The notes: generated from the letters alone by a model not told the origin. A stretch of DNA of 64,000 nucleotides from Hirsutella rhossiliensis (GCF_020360975.1 NW_025408671.1:5022001-5086000); one strand, 5' to 3'. Positions 25,224 through 36,455 are shown, numbered from the stretch's first letter. A program made the numbers and translations.

Positions 25224-26581
25224 TCTCTTATATAAGCGCTTTATTAACTATAGTATAGTACTAATAGCCCTTATCTATAAGGGCAGCGATAAGTAAAGAG
25301 TTATTAACTATAACCTATATTAAAGTAAGCTCCTTTTTTATATAGGTAGATAATTCCTTTTTTTCCTTTACTAGTACTAGCGGTTAAGGCTCTAGGGCTA
25401 ATCTTTACTTTAAAGCTACTCTTTTTCCTTTATACTTAAGAGAGCGGAGTCCTCTTTATTATCTAAGGTAAGAAGCGGTTCTATCTTCGCTACCTATACT
25501 ATTATAGGCCGCTTAGCTAAAAGGAAGGGGCATTTTAATATAAAGTATATAAACGCGCTATAATATAAGTAGCGGCCGTTAGCTTTCCTTTTCTTAATCT
25601 CCTCGCTTATTACTTACTTTACCTACTAATTAAAGTATAGGGCGGTATAAGGGGCGGTTAATAGTATCTTCCTACCGCGTTTAGCTTAGTTTAAGTAAGT
25701 AGCCGATATTAAAGTATCCTTATTAGTATTAATAGCCGGCTATTTATTTTATAAAGGGGCGGTATTCCTATTACTATTATATAATATATACTTATAGAGC
25801 TTTTAGAAATATAGCGTTTACTTATAGCCTTATACTACTTTTATTAACTAGCTTATATACTCGCCGTAGTTAATAGGTATAATTATAAAGATAAGTAGCT
25901 CTTATAGGGCTAGCGTAATTAAGTTCTATAACTATATAAGCTTCGCGCTATCTTTATATACTATAGTTCCTACTATTTATAAGAGCGTCTCCTTAAAGTT
26001 AAAAAGGAATTTATTAAAGGTCTACCTATCCTTTTACTTAAGGGTCTATAGCCTATCTTATACTTTCTCTTACTCTTATATATTACTAAACGTATATATA
26101 AGGTATTAAAAGAAGTCTTATTAGTTACGTCTACCCTTAGGGCCGCCCTTATCTTAGAATCTAGAGATCCGCTATATTTAGGGCTCTCGTAGTATATAAA
26201 GGAATAAATACTACGCTATATTATAATAGCTATTTAAGCCTTATTTCTTATTTATTATAAACTTTATCTATAGCTAGCTAAGGAAGAAGTAAAAGGACTT
26301 AGGCTTACCGTCCTAAGTCGGTTAAAGAAGCGGCTTTTACGTTAGTAGTACCGCCGCTATAACCGGCGTTATAAAGGTTATAGGGGTTAATACTAGTCTT
26401 ATAGACGGCTCCTTTAATATAGCGAGAACCTTATTCTTCTTACTAGCTATTATACCTTTAATTACTTCTAGGATAGCTATAATACTTCCTATCCGCTTAA
26501 GGGGTAATAGGGTGCTCCTTTAAGGAAGCGGTACCCTTTTTAAGGAGATATTTATTAGATCTATTAGTTAATAGCTTATAC

Positions 26582-26771
26582 TATTATAAAGTAAGTAAAG
26601 GTATATATATAGGTACTATTTATAAGATAATATTAATAAGCTATATAGCGCTCTTTTATATATAGCTAGCCTATATATATATATATATATAGGATCTAGC
26701 CCTCTATATATAACTATATAGCTTAGGCTATAGATTAAGCTTATAACCTATAATAGTTAAAGACTTTTATA
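26582..26771 (-). repeat. 5' LTR of the minus-strand Gypsy copy
   Basis: It is 190 bp, in the same orientation as 6199-6384 and inverted relative to 21000-21187. It ends GACTTTTATA at 26771, the RIPped form of a TGTAAAAGTC start on the minus strand. Confidence 0.75.
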
Positions 26772-29700
26772 GTTCCCTTATAGGAATAGTATTATAACTA
26801 GCGGCGGTAGTAGTAGCGGCGGCGGCGATAATAGTAATAGTATTATAATAGCTACTTAATTTAAGTTAAGCTAGCTTAAGGCGGCTTAACGTAAGTATTT
26901 AAAGGCGCTAAGGGTATAATAAAATTAATAAACTTAGCTATAGTCCGCGATCTCTTATAGCGTTATAATAAGGATTAACTATACGAGGAAATATAAGGGG
27001 AAAGGGATTAAGAGGAGGATACGGTAAGAGGAGCGCGCCGCTAGCTTTATTAGGGCAGCTAGCTTTATTAAGCGTTAGAGGGATTATTAAGTAGGATATA
27101 ATTAAGGCGCCGCCGCCGCCGCCGCCTATATAGCTATAAGGGCTAGAGGAGGAGCTAGATTAATTAACGGGCCGATTATTATAACTTTAAGCTTAAGGCC
27201 TAGAAATATATTATTTAAGCGAATTAAGAGGTATATATTATATAGCCTTTATTACTTCTTATATATATATATATATAAGTAAGCGGGGGCGTAGGTATTT
27301 AAGTAGTACCGCTACCTATTATATAGGCGTAGTATAAATAGGTAGGGTGGGCTAGTATTAGTATATATCTTAAAAATAGGGCCTTTATATAAATAGCAAT
27401 ATATCTTTATATAAATAGTATTACTTTAATATAAAGGATAGTACTTTAATATATAAAGCTTCGCTCCCTCCTATATAGGGCTATATAGGCACTCCCTTTT
27501 ACTATATTTATATTATATTAATAGCCTTCTTATATCTTAGCCGCCCTTTTAATTGCTATAAGTATATATTCTATCTATATAATAGCTATTACTATATATA
27601 AGGGAATACTAATAAAGCCTATAAAGGTATTACTAAGATTACTTATTACTAAAGTTACTATTATTAAACCTAACCTCTTTTCTATCTTAGCGTATATACC
27701 CCTTTACTACTTAAAGTATATTTACCCGCGCCTCTTAGTATAGGTACTTTAAAAACTAATAAGATTTACTATTATAGCCTATATAATAACCTTCCTATTA
27801 CTACCTCTTTCTATCCTTAGTCCTTAAGGTAAAGATAAAGATATCTATAGTATTACTAGTATTATCCTTTTCTTATATTATAAAAGAGGATAAAAAAAGA
27901 AACTTATTACTACTAAGCTTATAAAGGAGGTAAATAAGATCGGTATATATATTTAGTAGTATAGACCTTTTACTTATATAAGTATACCAATCTATATTTA
28001 AGCTTATAATAAGGTAATTATACTTTACTATATTAAGCTAGCTATATATATCTACTTAATATAGGACCTCTTTAAACTATATAAAGTAAGCTAGAATTAC
28101 TTACTTTATTTTACTTTTAATAAAGCGTTATAAGCTCTTAGCTTACTAACTTAGCTATATTAAGTTTACTATAATTAGTATAAAGCTTTATAAGGAGGTT
28201 AGCTAGTTTATTTATACTAATATATATAAATAGTAAAAGATACTTTTATAGGTATAGAGATAGGCTCGCGTAAAGATAGTTAAATTAAGTATAAATATCC
28301 CTTATTATAGCGCTATTAATATAGAGTTTTACTTTTATATAAAGTAGCTATAGCTCGAGCTTTATAAAAGAGCTATCGAACTTATTAAGGTATAGTAGTA
28401 CTACTTTTAGTCGTATAAAGCCTTACTATTATAAGAAGCTCTTAATTACTTAAGCGAACTAAGTATTACGTTTGCTTTAATTTTATAACTATAGGAGTAT
28501 AGATATTTTATATATATATATATTAGCGCGGGCGGTTTAACTAAACTAAGTAATTAAATATTAGTTTTAAAGGTAGCTAAAAATAGCTATTTTATTTATA
28601 GGGATATAAGGAGGATAAAATAAAGGGTAGACTATACTATTATAGAGTAAGTAAAGGTATAGGCTTAGGTATAGTATATTAAAAGAAGGTTAATAATCTA
28701 TAAGGGGGGGAAGAAAGAGAAGTATAGGCTTAGCTTATATAAGCGTAAAGGCCGCTTATATATAGACTTAGCTTAGACCTTAGTTTAGGCCTATATAAGG
28801 TAAAAGCTCTTATAATATTAAGCTTTATATATAGCTCTTTTACTTTCTTAAAAGCTTAGTAGCTATTATAAGGCTTAATTATAACTTAAAAAGAAAGAAA
28901 GCTAGCTAGGAGCCCTTATAAGCCTTAAAGCTTAAGGCCTTTATTATAATAATAAAGGCCCTTAAGCTCTTAGCTAAGAAATAGTATTAATACCTCTTAG
29001 CTAGCCTAGCTAGCTTAAAAGACTTTAAGCTATAGCCCTTAGCCTTTTATACTAATAGCTTTAAGGGGTACCCTATATCGGAAAAACGTAGTTATTAGTT
29101 ATATATATTAATTATAGCGTACCTATTAAAGCGCGTTTTACTTTTACCTATATAGCGTAATAGTCTTTGCGATACCTTAAGGGGTCTCTTATAAAAACTA
29201 ATACTTACTCCTTTTATAAAATAAGCTTAGAAAATAAGCTTATTAAGGCGTACTATAAGAACCTAGGGCCCTTAATTAAAGTAGCTAATATAAAGCTATT
29301 TATAATACTAAGAGTCTTAGAAGACCTAGCTAAGAAGCCTTAGCCCTTAAGACCTAGCCCCCTTAACCCTTTTATAAAGGCCTTATATCTTTATAGATAG
29401 CTAAGCTACTATAAAGAAGGTTATAAGCTTCTTAGACCTAGCTATATATATTAAAGGGCTCTTAACTAGCTTAGAAGCCTTTTATAATATATAGCTATAC
29501 TAGTACCTTAGCTACCTAAGGATCTTTAATAATAAGCTAGCTAACTAGCTAACTAAGAAAAGCTTAAGGGCCCTTACTTAAGGGACCCTTTTAGTCTTTA
29601 TTAGCTACTTATAAAGAAAGGTTTAGTAAGCTATTAAGGACTATTAAAAAGGCTTCTAAGCTTTTAAGGTAGCTAAAAGCCTTAAAGCTAAGGGCCTAAG

Positions 29701-30245
29701 TAAGTACTATATATTTATTTAAAAGACCCTTTACTTAGCCTTTAGCTTAGAAAAGGACCTTATAAAGAGGCCTAGGCCGACCCTTTTAGCCTTTTACTAG
29801 CTCCTTTTTAAGGCTAGCTTTTTATTTTCCTTCTTAAAAAGGATTAATAAGGTAGACTAAGATAACTACCGCTATAGCTAAGGAAGGTATATAGCTAGGC
29901 ACCTTATCTTAAGGTACCCGAACTATAAGAGGGAAAGAAAATTCCTTTATTAAGCCTTTAAAAAATAAAAGGAGGCCCTTAGCCTACCTTTTCTCTATAG
30001 CTCTAAGGAATAAAGGGAAGCCCTTTTAACCTTCTTAGCTAAAATAGAGATAGGAATAGCTAAGTAGCTCGAAAAGGAGTAACCTAGGGGCCCTAGGGCC
30101 CTTAGGGGGGGGAAACACCGCGCGGGAGGAACTAGAATAACCTTTCCTTTATCTTTACCTTTATAGCTACCCCTTCCCTAATTAGTTATAAGCCCCTAGG
30201 CTCTATAGCTAGCTAGGACTACTAATAGGGGCCTAGGCCCCTATT
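26772..30245. repeat. RIPped repetitive DNA up to the isochore border
   Basis: CA/TG depletion continues to about 30,245. A (CCG)n microsatellite lies at about 27,107-27,126 and GGC-type runs near 26,805-26,830. About 27,826-28,140 is the inverted partner of 6385-6692. From about 28,930 to 29,400 a plus-strand frame runs with only TAA/TAG stops, so a dead coding sequence is likely, but no domain is recognisable. From about 28,730 the sequence is rich in AGCTT, CTTAAG and AGGCCT words. The family is not known to me. Confidence 0.55.
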
Positions 30246-30557
30246 AGCCTCGCCATGGCCCTAGAGGCTGCATGCGAGTAATAATATAAAAAAAGATGCT
30301 CCTATCTAGGGGCACTCTGATTAGCAGTAACGTCCTTTGCGGCGAGCCGGTGCTGATGTCGAGATACCTCCGTACCAGCGTCCTCCAGTAGCGCCCACGG
30401 CCACGTATATAAGACGAATGAGCCCGACTACCGCCGTCGGCCAGACAATGACCTCGACGCCGTTGACGAGCGCCATTTTTCAAGGCGGCAAACCGTGGAC
30501 ATATTCTTGCCTCTGTGCTTGATCAAAGACTGCGACGAGGGCCGAGACGACAGCATC

Positions 30558-31258
30558 ATGGGCGACAACGTGGCGCACCCCGAGGAAGCGCCGTTTCCCC
30601 TGACCAATGTAGACAAATGGGTTCTGTCGCAGACAGACGACGAGTTCAAGAAACACGGCTGGACAGACCTGGAGCAGATCATAGGTGAGGCCCCAAGCTG
30701 TGCGTCCTCTATTCACGCCGCCAGCTCATCCTTCACCCCGGGCGCGCAGAGACCAACAACCTGTCTGTTCTCAAACGCAAGCCCTCTGATCTCCGCCGAT
30801 ACATAAAGTGGACAGCCGACATCAAGGCGCAGTACGGCTCCATGTCCCAGTACATCCTCGCCAACCGCCTGCCCCAATCCTGGGGTCAGCCCCCTTTCAC
30901 CCCTTCATCCCAGGTTCCCTTTGCGAGCCCGGCAGACTACAAGGTCCTCCTCAACGACTGGCCGTACGGGCTGGACCCTGAAATAACGCATATTGTCGTG
31001 TGGTCGCGGACGCCTATACCGACGGATCCCGAGACGGGCGACATGACGCCGGAGAGCAGAGCCCTTGTACAGAACTTCGTCAAGATGTACTTTGTTGATG
31101 CGCTCGGGCCGGGCGGGGGGAAGCAGGTCCTGTGGTTCAAGAACTGGGTTGCTCTGCAAAGCGTCCGATCGCTCGAGCACTTTCACATCCTGGTGCGCGA
31201 TGTCGGCGACGACACTCTGGAGCGCTGGACTGGAGAACGGCGCGGACGAATCGAATAG
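30558..31258 (+). CDS. DUF3605 family protein (N-acetylglucosamine-induced protein 1-like)
   Basis: Two exons, 30558-30684 and 30750-31258 (211 aa); the intron of 65 nt has donor GTGAGG and acceptor CGCAG. The splice gives E-T-N-N-L followed by LKRKPSDLRRY, a hallmark of the family. Other conserved blocks are PLTNVDKWVLSQTDDEF near the N-terminus, LLNDWPYGLDP, THIVVWSRTPI and a C-terminal VLWFKNWVALQSVRSLEH. The family is widespread in fungi; Candida Gig1 is induced by N-acetylglucosamine, but its biochemical role is unknown. An in-frame ATG lies upstream at 30495; 30558 gives the usual family N-terminus. This is the first gene after the RIPped block, about 310 bp from its edge, and shows no sign of RIP leakage. 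Confidence 0.88.
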
Positions 31259-31339
31259 TGCGGCGGGCAAAAAGACGGACGGCCTTTGGACGGAATGTCA
31301 GGATAGACAGTGGCGAGAGCTCCCCTGGATAAAAGTGCT

Positions 31340-31822
31340 TTACGCGGCTCTCCTCGAACGGCGGTTGCCCTGAGGTGCAGTGTTCTGGCCACCCCCCCGC
31401 ATCTCGGCCATCTTCTGCCTGCCCATGCCCAACAGGCCCGAGCCGAGATAGGCGCCGTAGGCGGGAATCACAGCCCACAGGATCCAGCCCCAGTTACCGA
31501 CAAACATGACCAGGGCGGCACACGTCCAGGTGACCCAGATGATGTCGAACATGTACTCGGTCAAGCCTCGCGCGCCCATGTCTTCCCCGGCGCTCTTGAG
31601 CGCCTTTGTGGCGACATCGTACTTGGGGCGGCCCGAGACCTCGAGCACGTACTCGCAGATGAATGAGGGGATCGAAAGAATGGCGTAGGCGAGCAAGGAG
31701 CGGCGGCGGAGGAGGAAGTGGAAGAGCAGGAAGATGCAGTTGGCGGCGAGCGAGGTGAGGTGCAGGCCGTTGAGGGCGGCCGTGTTGTGCTTGGCCAGGT
31801 CCTTCTTGGCCTTTTGCGCCAT
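31340..31822 (-). CDS. SND2: SRP-independent ER targeting protein Snd2 / TMEM208
   Basis: A single exon encodes 160 aa starting MAQKAKKDLAKHN. The family function is targeting of membrane proteins to the ER by the SND route, independent of SRP. Hydrophobic segments lie at about residues 18-38, 42-58 and two closely spaced around 95-125, matching the multi-span TMEM208/DUF788 fold. The C-terminus is polar and basic (GNRRSRRAA). An in-frame upstream codon would add 31 residues, but MAQKAKKD matches the family start. It converges with the DUF3605 gene (81 bp between stops) and its upstream side faces CDC27. Confidence 0.85.
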   Translation of the reverse strand: MAQKAKKDLAKHNTAALNGLHLTSLAANCIFLLFHFLLRRRSLLAYAILSIPSFICEYVLEVSGRPKYDVATKALKSAGEDMGARGLTEYMFDIIWVTWTCAALVMFVGNWGWILWAVIPAYGAYLGSGLLGMGRQKMAEMRGGGQNTAPQGNRRSRRAA

Positions 31823-32834
31823 GATGTGTGGCTCTGCTCGAGTCGGGGCAAGCCAGCGGCAGGGTTTCTCAGGTAGGCGGATGTAGCAAGGTGTGAGTGT
31901 CTTGAGGACGAACAAAGGGGAGGCTGGTATTAATTAGGTGGAAGCCGAGGTGAGCGAGCCGTCGAGTTGGGATGATGCTGATTCAGCGACCCCGAGGTAG
32001 GTAGGTACTTTAGTTTAGGTACGGGTACTTTAGCGGACGGGACGGATGGGGCCCCAGCCGCAGTGGGTTGCCGCTGAACCAGCCCGATTCCCCAAATTTC
32101 TAGCGGCTGGCCACTGTTTTCGCTGGCCTGTTGCCGGGCACTGAACCACTGGCAACAGAGCCTAACGGCGCGCTCCCGTCCAATCAGGCGGGCTCTGGCA
32201 CTAGTAGTAACTGCCAGACAACTGCGCGCCTCCCGGCCAACCTGGGCCTGCCCCCCTTCACCTCTACTCTGCCCACTGGCCGTCACGCTTCTTCGTCATT
32301 CCCGTGCCCTCTGGGAACCATCATCGTCCGTCTCGCGCTCCCGCTCGCAACCCTCCCTCTTTTTGCAGCTGCAGCAGCCGCCGGCTCGCCGCAACAGACG
32401 AGCGCTGCTTGCACACACGCCGCAGGCGATGCGGCGGCTCTTCCCGTGAGCGGTCTTCTCTCCCTTGCTGCGTTTTTGTCGCCGCAAGCGTCCACGCAGG
32501 GATCCACCGCCGTCCCTGTCTACGCCTGCATTGACAAAGTTCGCCCTCCTCTCACTGCGGCCTTGCTTCGCTCTGCCTTTTGCACGAGAGGCATCTTCTT
32601 CGAATTGATACGGCCTGTCCGTGTGGTTTGCTCCGAGACTCGAATCACGGGGTTCACGTCGCCTCGAGTGCTTCAACGTCAGTCACCGTCGGCCAGCCTC
32701 TGCACGGCAACAAGCTTGGGATATTCTTCAAGTCTCTGAGCAATATATCCCGTCCGCCTCTTTGGCTCCCATGGCACCGCCGCTGAGCTAAAGGGCCTCC
32801 ATCCTTCAGCTCGGAACAAGCGCTCCCGCCCAGC
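31823..32834. other. Divergent promoter region SND2 / CDC27
   Basis: About 1 kb separates the two start codons. Near 31,995-32,035 there are short repeats of GGTAC/TTTAG type (AGGTAGGTAGGTACTTTAG). A pyrimidine-rich stretch precedes CDC27. Several ORFs here have no recognisable product, and I see no gene. Confidence 0.5.
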
Positions 32835-35369
32835 ATGGCACCTAACCCGATAGCTGTTGGGGGCCTCCTCCGACAGGTCATACACTATCACCTCGACAAT
32901 GCCTCGTGCGACAATGCCCTGTTCTTCGCCGAACGGCTGACGGCCCAGGAGCCCAAGTCGAGCGACGCGCTTCATCTCTATGCCCTATGTCATCTCCGAG
33001 TCGGCGATTTCCGCTCCGCGTACGACGTGGCCAAGCCCATAGGATATCGTGGCATTCACCTGGGCTGTGCTTGGGTATTCGCGCAGGCATGCATGGCCTT
33101 GGAACGTTACAAGGACGGCATCGTGGCACTCGAGAAGTCGAGGGGTCTGTGGTCCCAGAAATGCAGCATTGGCAAGCACTCGCCCACGACTCGAGCCGCG
33201 AACCCTGACATTCCCACCGTGCTCTGCCTCCTCGGCAAGCTGCATCGTGCTTACGGAGACAAGAAAAAGGCCGTCAGCTGCTTCGAGGAGGCCCTCAAGA
33301 AGAATCCCTTCATCTGGGATGCGTTTACCGCTCTCTGCGACATGGGCATCAATGTCCGCGTGCCAAACATTTTCAGATCCAATGAGGTCCTGACACAAAG
33401 CTTCGAGCTTGAGCCTGGCTCGGCCCTTGCCGACGGTCGCGAAAATATCTCGGCAAACCCTCTGGATCCACTGTCGAGACGACCTGCCGCGCGTAGTGTC
33501 ACGACGGAACTGGGCATTGACCCGTTCAATGGAAGCTTCCCCCATGCTGACATGTCAAGCCCGGTCGTCGACATGTTTACTGAGCCCGGTGATGACTTCA
33601 TGTCCAAGATTCAGAGCGCCAGGCTAAGGCTCGCCGCCTCGACCAACAGCCAGCCTTCTGTGGATGCGATGGATACTCCCACGGGGACGCCGCTAACAGA
33701 TCCAACCGCCTCGCGCTCGGGATACCCATCACACGATCCCCCGCAAGCCCCGCCCCGAAGAGCACGCAACGGACAGCCCATTGACCATGGCATAGAGGCA
33801 CCGCCGCGGATGAACTACAGGCTAGGGGCAAAGAGGAACGTCAGGCCACAGGAGAGGGGCCAAGAACAGCCTCCAGACCTCATGTCTGACGCGCCCAACG
33901 CGCCGATGGCCGGCTTCCGCTCGGGGGCGTTGAACACCGCCGATAGGAAACGGACCTTGTCTGGACACCCGGTGCCTCGGTCGGCGAACTCGGAGGAGCC
34001 GGCGACGCGGCGCAGCGCCAGGCTGAACATGTTCAAGCCCTCGACCAGGGCCAACGCCGGAGCGTCAACGATTGGAGCCTCTGCCGGGCGCGAGCTGAAG
34101 AAGGCTAGGCCCCCGGTCTCACGCATCGTTCGACCGGGTTCCAGCGGCTCCAGTGTTGGCAGGGTAGTCAGCGGCAACCGGAAGCCCCTCGAAGACCCCG
34201 GTGACGCCGATCACGGGCAGTTGCTGAGGACCAAGGAGGCGCCGCAGCCCGCGGCATCGAGGCTGCCAGAGCCGGACGCGGCCAAGATGGAGGAGGCGCT
34301 TAGGTGGATCCTCGATCTCGTCAAGAAGCTCGGCGGCGGATACTACTTGCTCTCGCGGTTCCAGTGCCAGGAAGCCCTGCAGGCGCTGAGCGCACTGCCG
34401 TCCGCTCACCAAGGCACGCCGTGGGTGCTGGCCCAGATGGGCCGCGCCCATTACGAGCAGGCTTCGTACGCGGAGGCGGAAAAGTTCTTTAGGAGAATGC
34501 GTGTGCAGGCGCCATCCCGGCTGCAAGACATGGAGGTGTACTCGACCATCCTGTGGCACCTCAAGCGAGAGACGGACCTGTCGTTCTTGGCGCACGAGCT
34601 CGTCGAGTCGGCGTGGCACTCGCCGCAGGCATGGTGTGCCCTGGGCAATGCGTGGTCGCTGGCCCGAGACCCGGAGCAGGCGCTCAAGTGCTTCAAGCGC
34701 GCCACGCAGTTGGATCCCAAGTTTGCGTACGCCTTCACCTTGCAGGGACACGAGCACGTCAGCAACGAAGAATATGAAAAGGCGCTCACGGCGTACCGGC
34801 AGGCCATTGCAGCCGACCGGCGGCACTACAATGCCTACTACGGCATCGGCAGGGTCCAAGAGCGACTCGGGGCGTACGACAAGGCGTACGACCACTTTTA
34901 CGCGGCGCAAATCATCAACCCGAACAATGCGGTGCTCATCTGCTGCATGGGCACGGCGCTGGAGAAGCAAAAGCAGATGGTGCAGGCGCTCAACGCCTAC
35001 ACCAGGGCGGCCGACCTTGCGCCGCGGGCGGCTCAGACCCGGTACAAGAAGGCCCGGGCCCTGCTAACGGTGGGGCAGGTCGAGGCCGCGCAGAGGGAGT
35101 TGATGATCTTGAAGGACTTGGCCCCCGAAGAAGCGACGGTGCACTTTTTGCTCGGCACGCTCTACAAGAACACCAACGAGAAGCAGCTATCGGTGCGGCA
35201 TTTTACGATTGCTCTGTCTCTGGATCCAAAGGTAAGAAGGAACAAGCCGTGCCCGTTCTGGATGATGCGAAATGGGACTAACTTGGCTCGCCCGCAGGCT
35301 GCGCCCAAGATTAAAGAAGCGATCGAGAGTTTCGAGGACGTACCGATGGACGACTCGATGATGGCATGA
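32835..35369 (+). CDS. CDC27: Anaphase-promoting complex subunit Cdc27/APC3 (BimA, Nuc2)
   Basis: Exons 32835-35231 and 35298-35369 give 822 aa. Cdc27 is the TPR scaffold of the APC/C that binds Cdc20/Cdh1 and drives ubiquitination of cyclins and securin. N-terminal TPRs (about residues 1-180, including the DNALFFAERL and LGKLHRAYGDKKKAVSCFEEAL repeats) are followed by a disordered, Pro/Ser/Arg-rich linker (about 210-480). A C-terminal TPR array (about 485-800) includes the AWCALGNAWSLARDPEQAL and YNAYYGIGRVQERLGAYDKA repeats. The intron 35232-35297 (66 nt, GTAAGA...ACTAAC...CGCAG) is in frame and stop-free, so an unspliced ORF reads 844 aa. Splicing joins LDPK to AAPKIKEAIES, which matches the conserved family C-terminus. 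Confidence 0.93.
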   Translation: MAPNPIAVGGLLRQVIHYHLDNASCDNALFFAERLTAQEPKSSDALHLYALCHLRVGDFRSAYDVAKPIGYRGIHLGCAWVFAQACMALERYKDGIVALEKSRGLWSQKCSIGKHSPTTRAANPDIPTVLCLLGKLHRAYGDKKKAVSCFEEALKKNPFIWDAFTALCDMGINVRVPNIFRSNEVLTQSFELEPGSALADGRENISANPLDPLSRRPAARSVTTELGIDPFNGSFPHADMSSPVVDMFTEPGDDFMSKIQSARLRLAASTNSQPSVDAMDTPTGTPLTDPTASRSGYPSHDPPQAPPRRARNGQPIDHGIEAPPRMNYRLGAKRNVRPQERGQEQPPDLMSDAPNAPMAGFRSGALNTADRKRTLSGHPVPRSANSEEPATRRSARLNMFKPSTRANAGASTIGASAGRELKKARPPVSRIVRPGSSGSSVGRVVSGNRKPLEDPGDADHGQLLRTKEAPQPAASRLPEPDAAKMEEALRWILDLVKKLGGGYYLLSRFQCQEALQALSALPSAHQGTPWVLAQMGRAHYEQASYAEAEKFFRRMRVQAPSRLQDMEVYSTILWHLKRETDLSFLAHELVESAWHSPQAWCALGNAWSLARDPEQALKCFKRATQLDPKFAYAFTLQGHEHVSNEEYEKALTAYRQAIAADRRHYNAYYGIGRVQERLGAYDKAYDHFYAAQIINPNNAVLICCMGTALEKQKQMVQALNAYTRAADLAPRAAQTRYKKARALLTVGQVEAAQRELMILKDLAPEEATVHFLLGTLYKNTNEKQLSVRHFTIALSLDPKVRRNKPCPFWMMRNGTNLARPQAAPKIKEAIESFEDVPMDDSMMA

Positions 35370-36455
35370 GGTCACGATTGATGGATGGTTGCTTGCTATG
35401 CTCTTTGGACGTTGGCGACGATGGCACCGTGCATTAATTAAGATGGAAGAGAGGCGGCGGGCCAAGGGGACGGATGGAAAGGGACGGCGCGGACAGGCTT
35501 AGGATTTTGGCAGCGTGAGAAGACGACGGGCTTGATGCATGGCGTCGGCGTTGGCTTTTTTCAGGCGAGGGTAGCTCAAGAAAACGAACCGAAGAGGGCC
35601 GCTGGACAGGAAGGTACCGGCTTTGGTGTATCAGTAGTTGGCAGGCACGAGCCGCAGCATGCGCATCAAGAGCCTGCGAGCAGTGGATGGGCTTGAAGTT
35701 ACGGCGCGTGCATTCCTCCGCGTCTCCTAGCCCGGGTGAGGTTATTCCATTATGGGTTGACAAGCTTACCCGAGTCACTCGCCGGGGTTCAGCACGGAGG
35801 GAGCAAGGCAGGCACAGACATGATAGACGATGCCGTGGCGAGGTGGCAGTTAACAATCGTTAAATCTGGCCTGGGAGCAGACGATCAGAGCGTGTAAGCG
35901 AGTCACACGAAGGTGAGTGCCGATTCGAAAGCTGCCCTTTCTCCCCTTGAGACAAGAGTTGGTTACAGCTCTATTGTGCTCCGTATACAGCACGTGTCTC
36001 TCTCATAGAGAGGCAGTTGAAAAGATACATCCCGATACTTCGTTCCTCTGGGGAGTACAGGGCACCTGAAGCATTGAACTTGCGTGCCTGCCAGTTTAAT
36101 GCCCACACGCCCCCTTGGCTACCCGAAGCAGGCATAGCGCAAAAACCCTAAAAATCGAAGCCACCCTTTTATTGACATTTATTTTCCACACAATAAGTAC
36201 GGAGTACCGAGCTAACAAAGGCAACGTGTTACTGATGCACGCGCCCTGCGTTAACCGCTACTGATTGCGGCCGCGTATTTATTCCAGGCCCCCCCCCTCT
36301 ACCTCGCGTCCCCCCCCCCCTGACATCCCCCGCATCTCTCTCTCTCTCTCTTCTTTCCGCCCAGTTCCCATACACGTTCTTGGTCTGCAGCAGACGTCAC
36401 ACGCGATAACGACGCGACTCTACCTCACCTTCAATACCTCTTTACTCCCATCATC
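35370..36455. other. Intergenic: CDC27 3' side and histone H4 promoter/leader
   Basis: The stretch is just under 1.1 kb. The H4 leader has C-rich runs at about 36,290-36,322 and a (CT)n tract at about 36,335-36,350, a common layout for strong fungal promoters and 5' UTRs. No additional gene is supportable. Confidence 0.5.

Larger units (their letters stand above)
21188..26581 (-). pseudogene. RIPped Gypsy gag-pol on the minus strand, 3'-truncated
   Basis: Read on the minus strand from 26581 downward there is a gag-like region (to about 24,616). RT comes next, with a DRYPLPLI block at about 24,270-24,250 and FIKLDI at about 24,200. The IDNILIY box (originally DD) is at about 23,240-23,212. 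RNase H shows an FYSYKLT...ERNYAIYDKE pattern at about 22,740-22,670. The integrase zinc region and the start of the core follow at about 21,560-21,190. The frame ends at 21188, directly against the LTR of the opposing copy, so the rest of integrase is missing. RT is interrupted by the retroposon at 23282-24042. Stops are TAA/TAG only. Confidence 0.85.

Noticed and set aside
21000..26771. DNA transposon with 190-bp terminal inverted repeats
   Set aside because: The same repeats act as LTRs next to gag and integrase remnants, the content is Gypsy pol, and no transposase is visible.
1..30245. AT-rich block as a possible centromere or mitochondrial insertion
   Set aside because: The composition is fully explained by CpA-directed RIP of recognisable LTR elements; no mitochondrial genes or centromeric signature can be seen. 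A regional centromere cannot be excluded without chromatin data.
32131..32739. 202-codon ORF upstream of CDC27
   Set aside because: Low-complexity Ser/Ala/Pro translation of a promoter/leader region in another frame, without recognisable domain.
34119..34970. 283-codon minus-strand ORF opposite CDC27
   Set aside because: Shadow of the conserved TPR coding sequence; no independent support.
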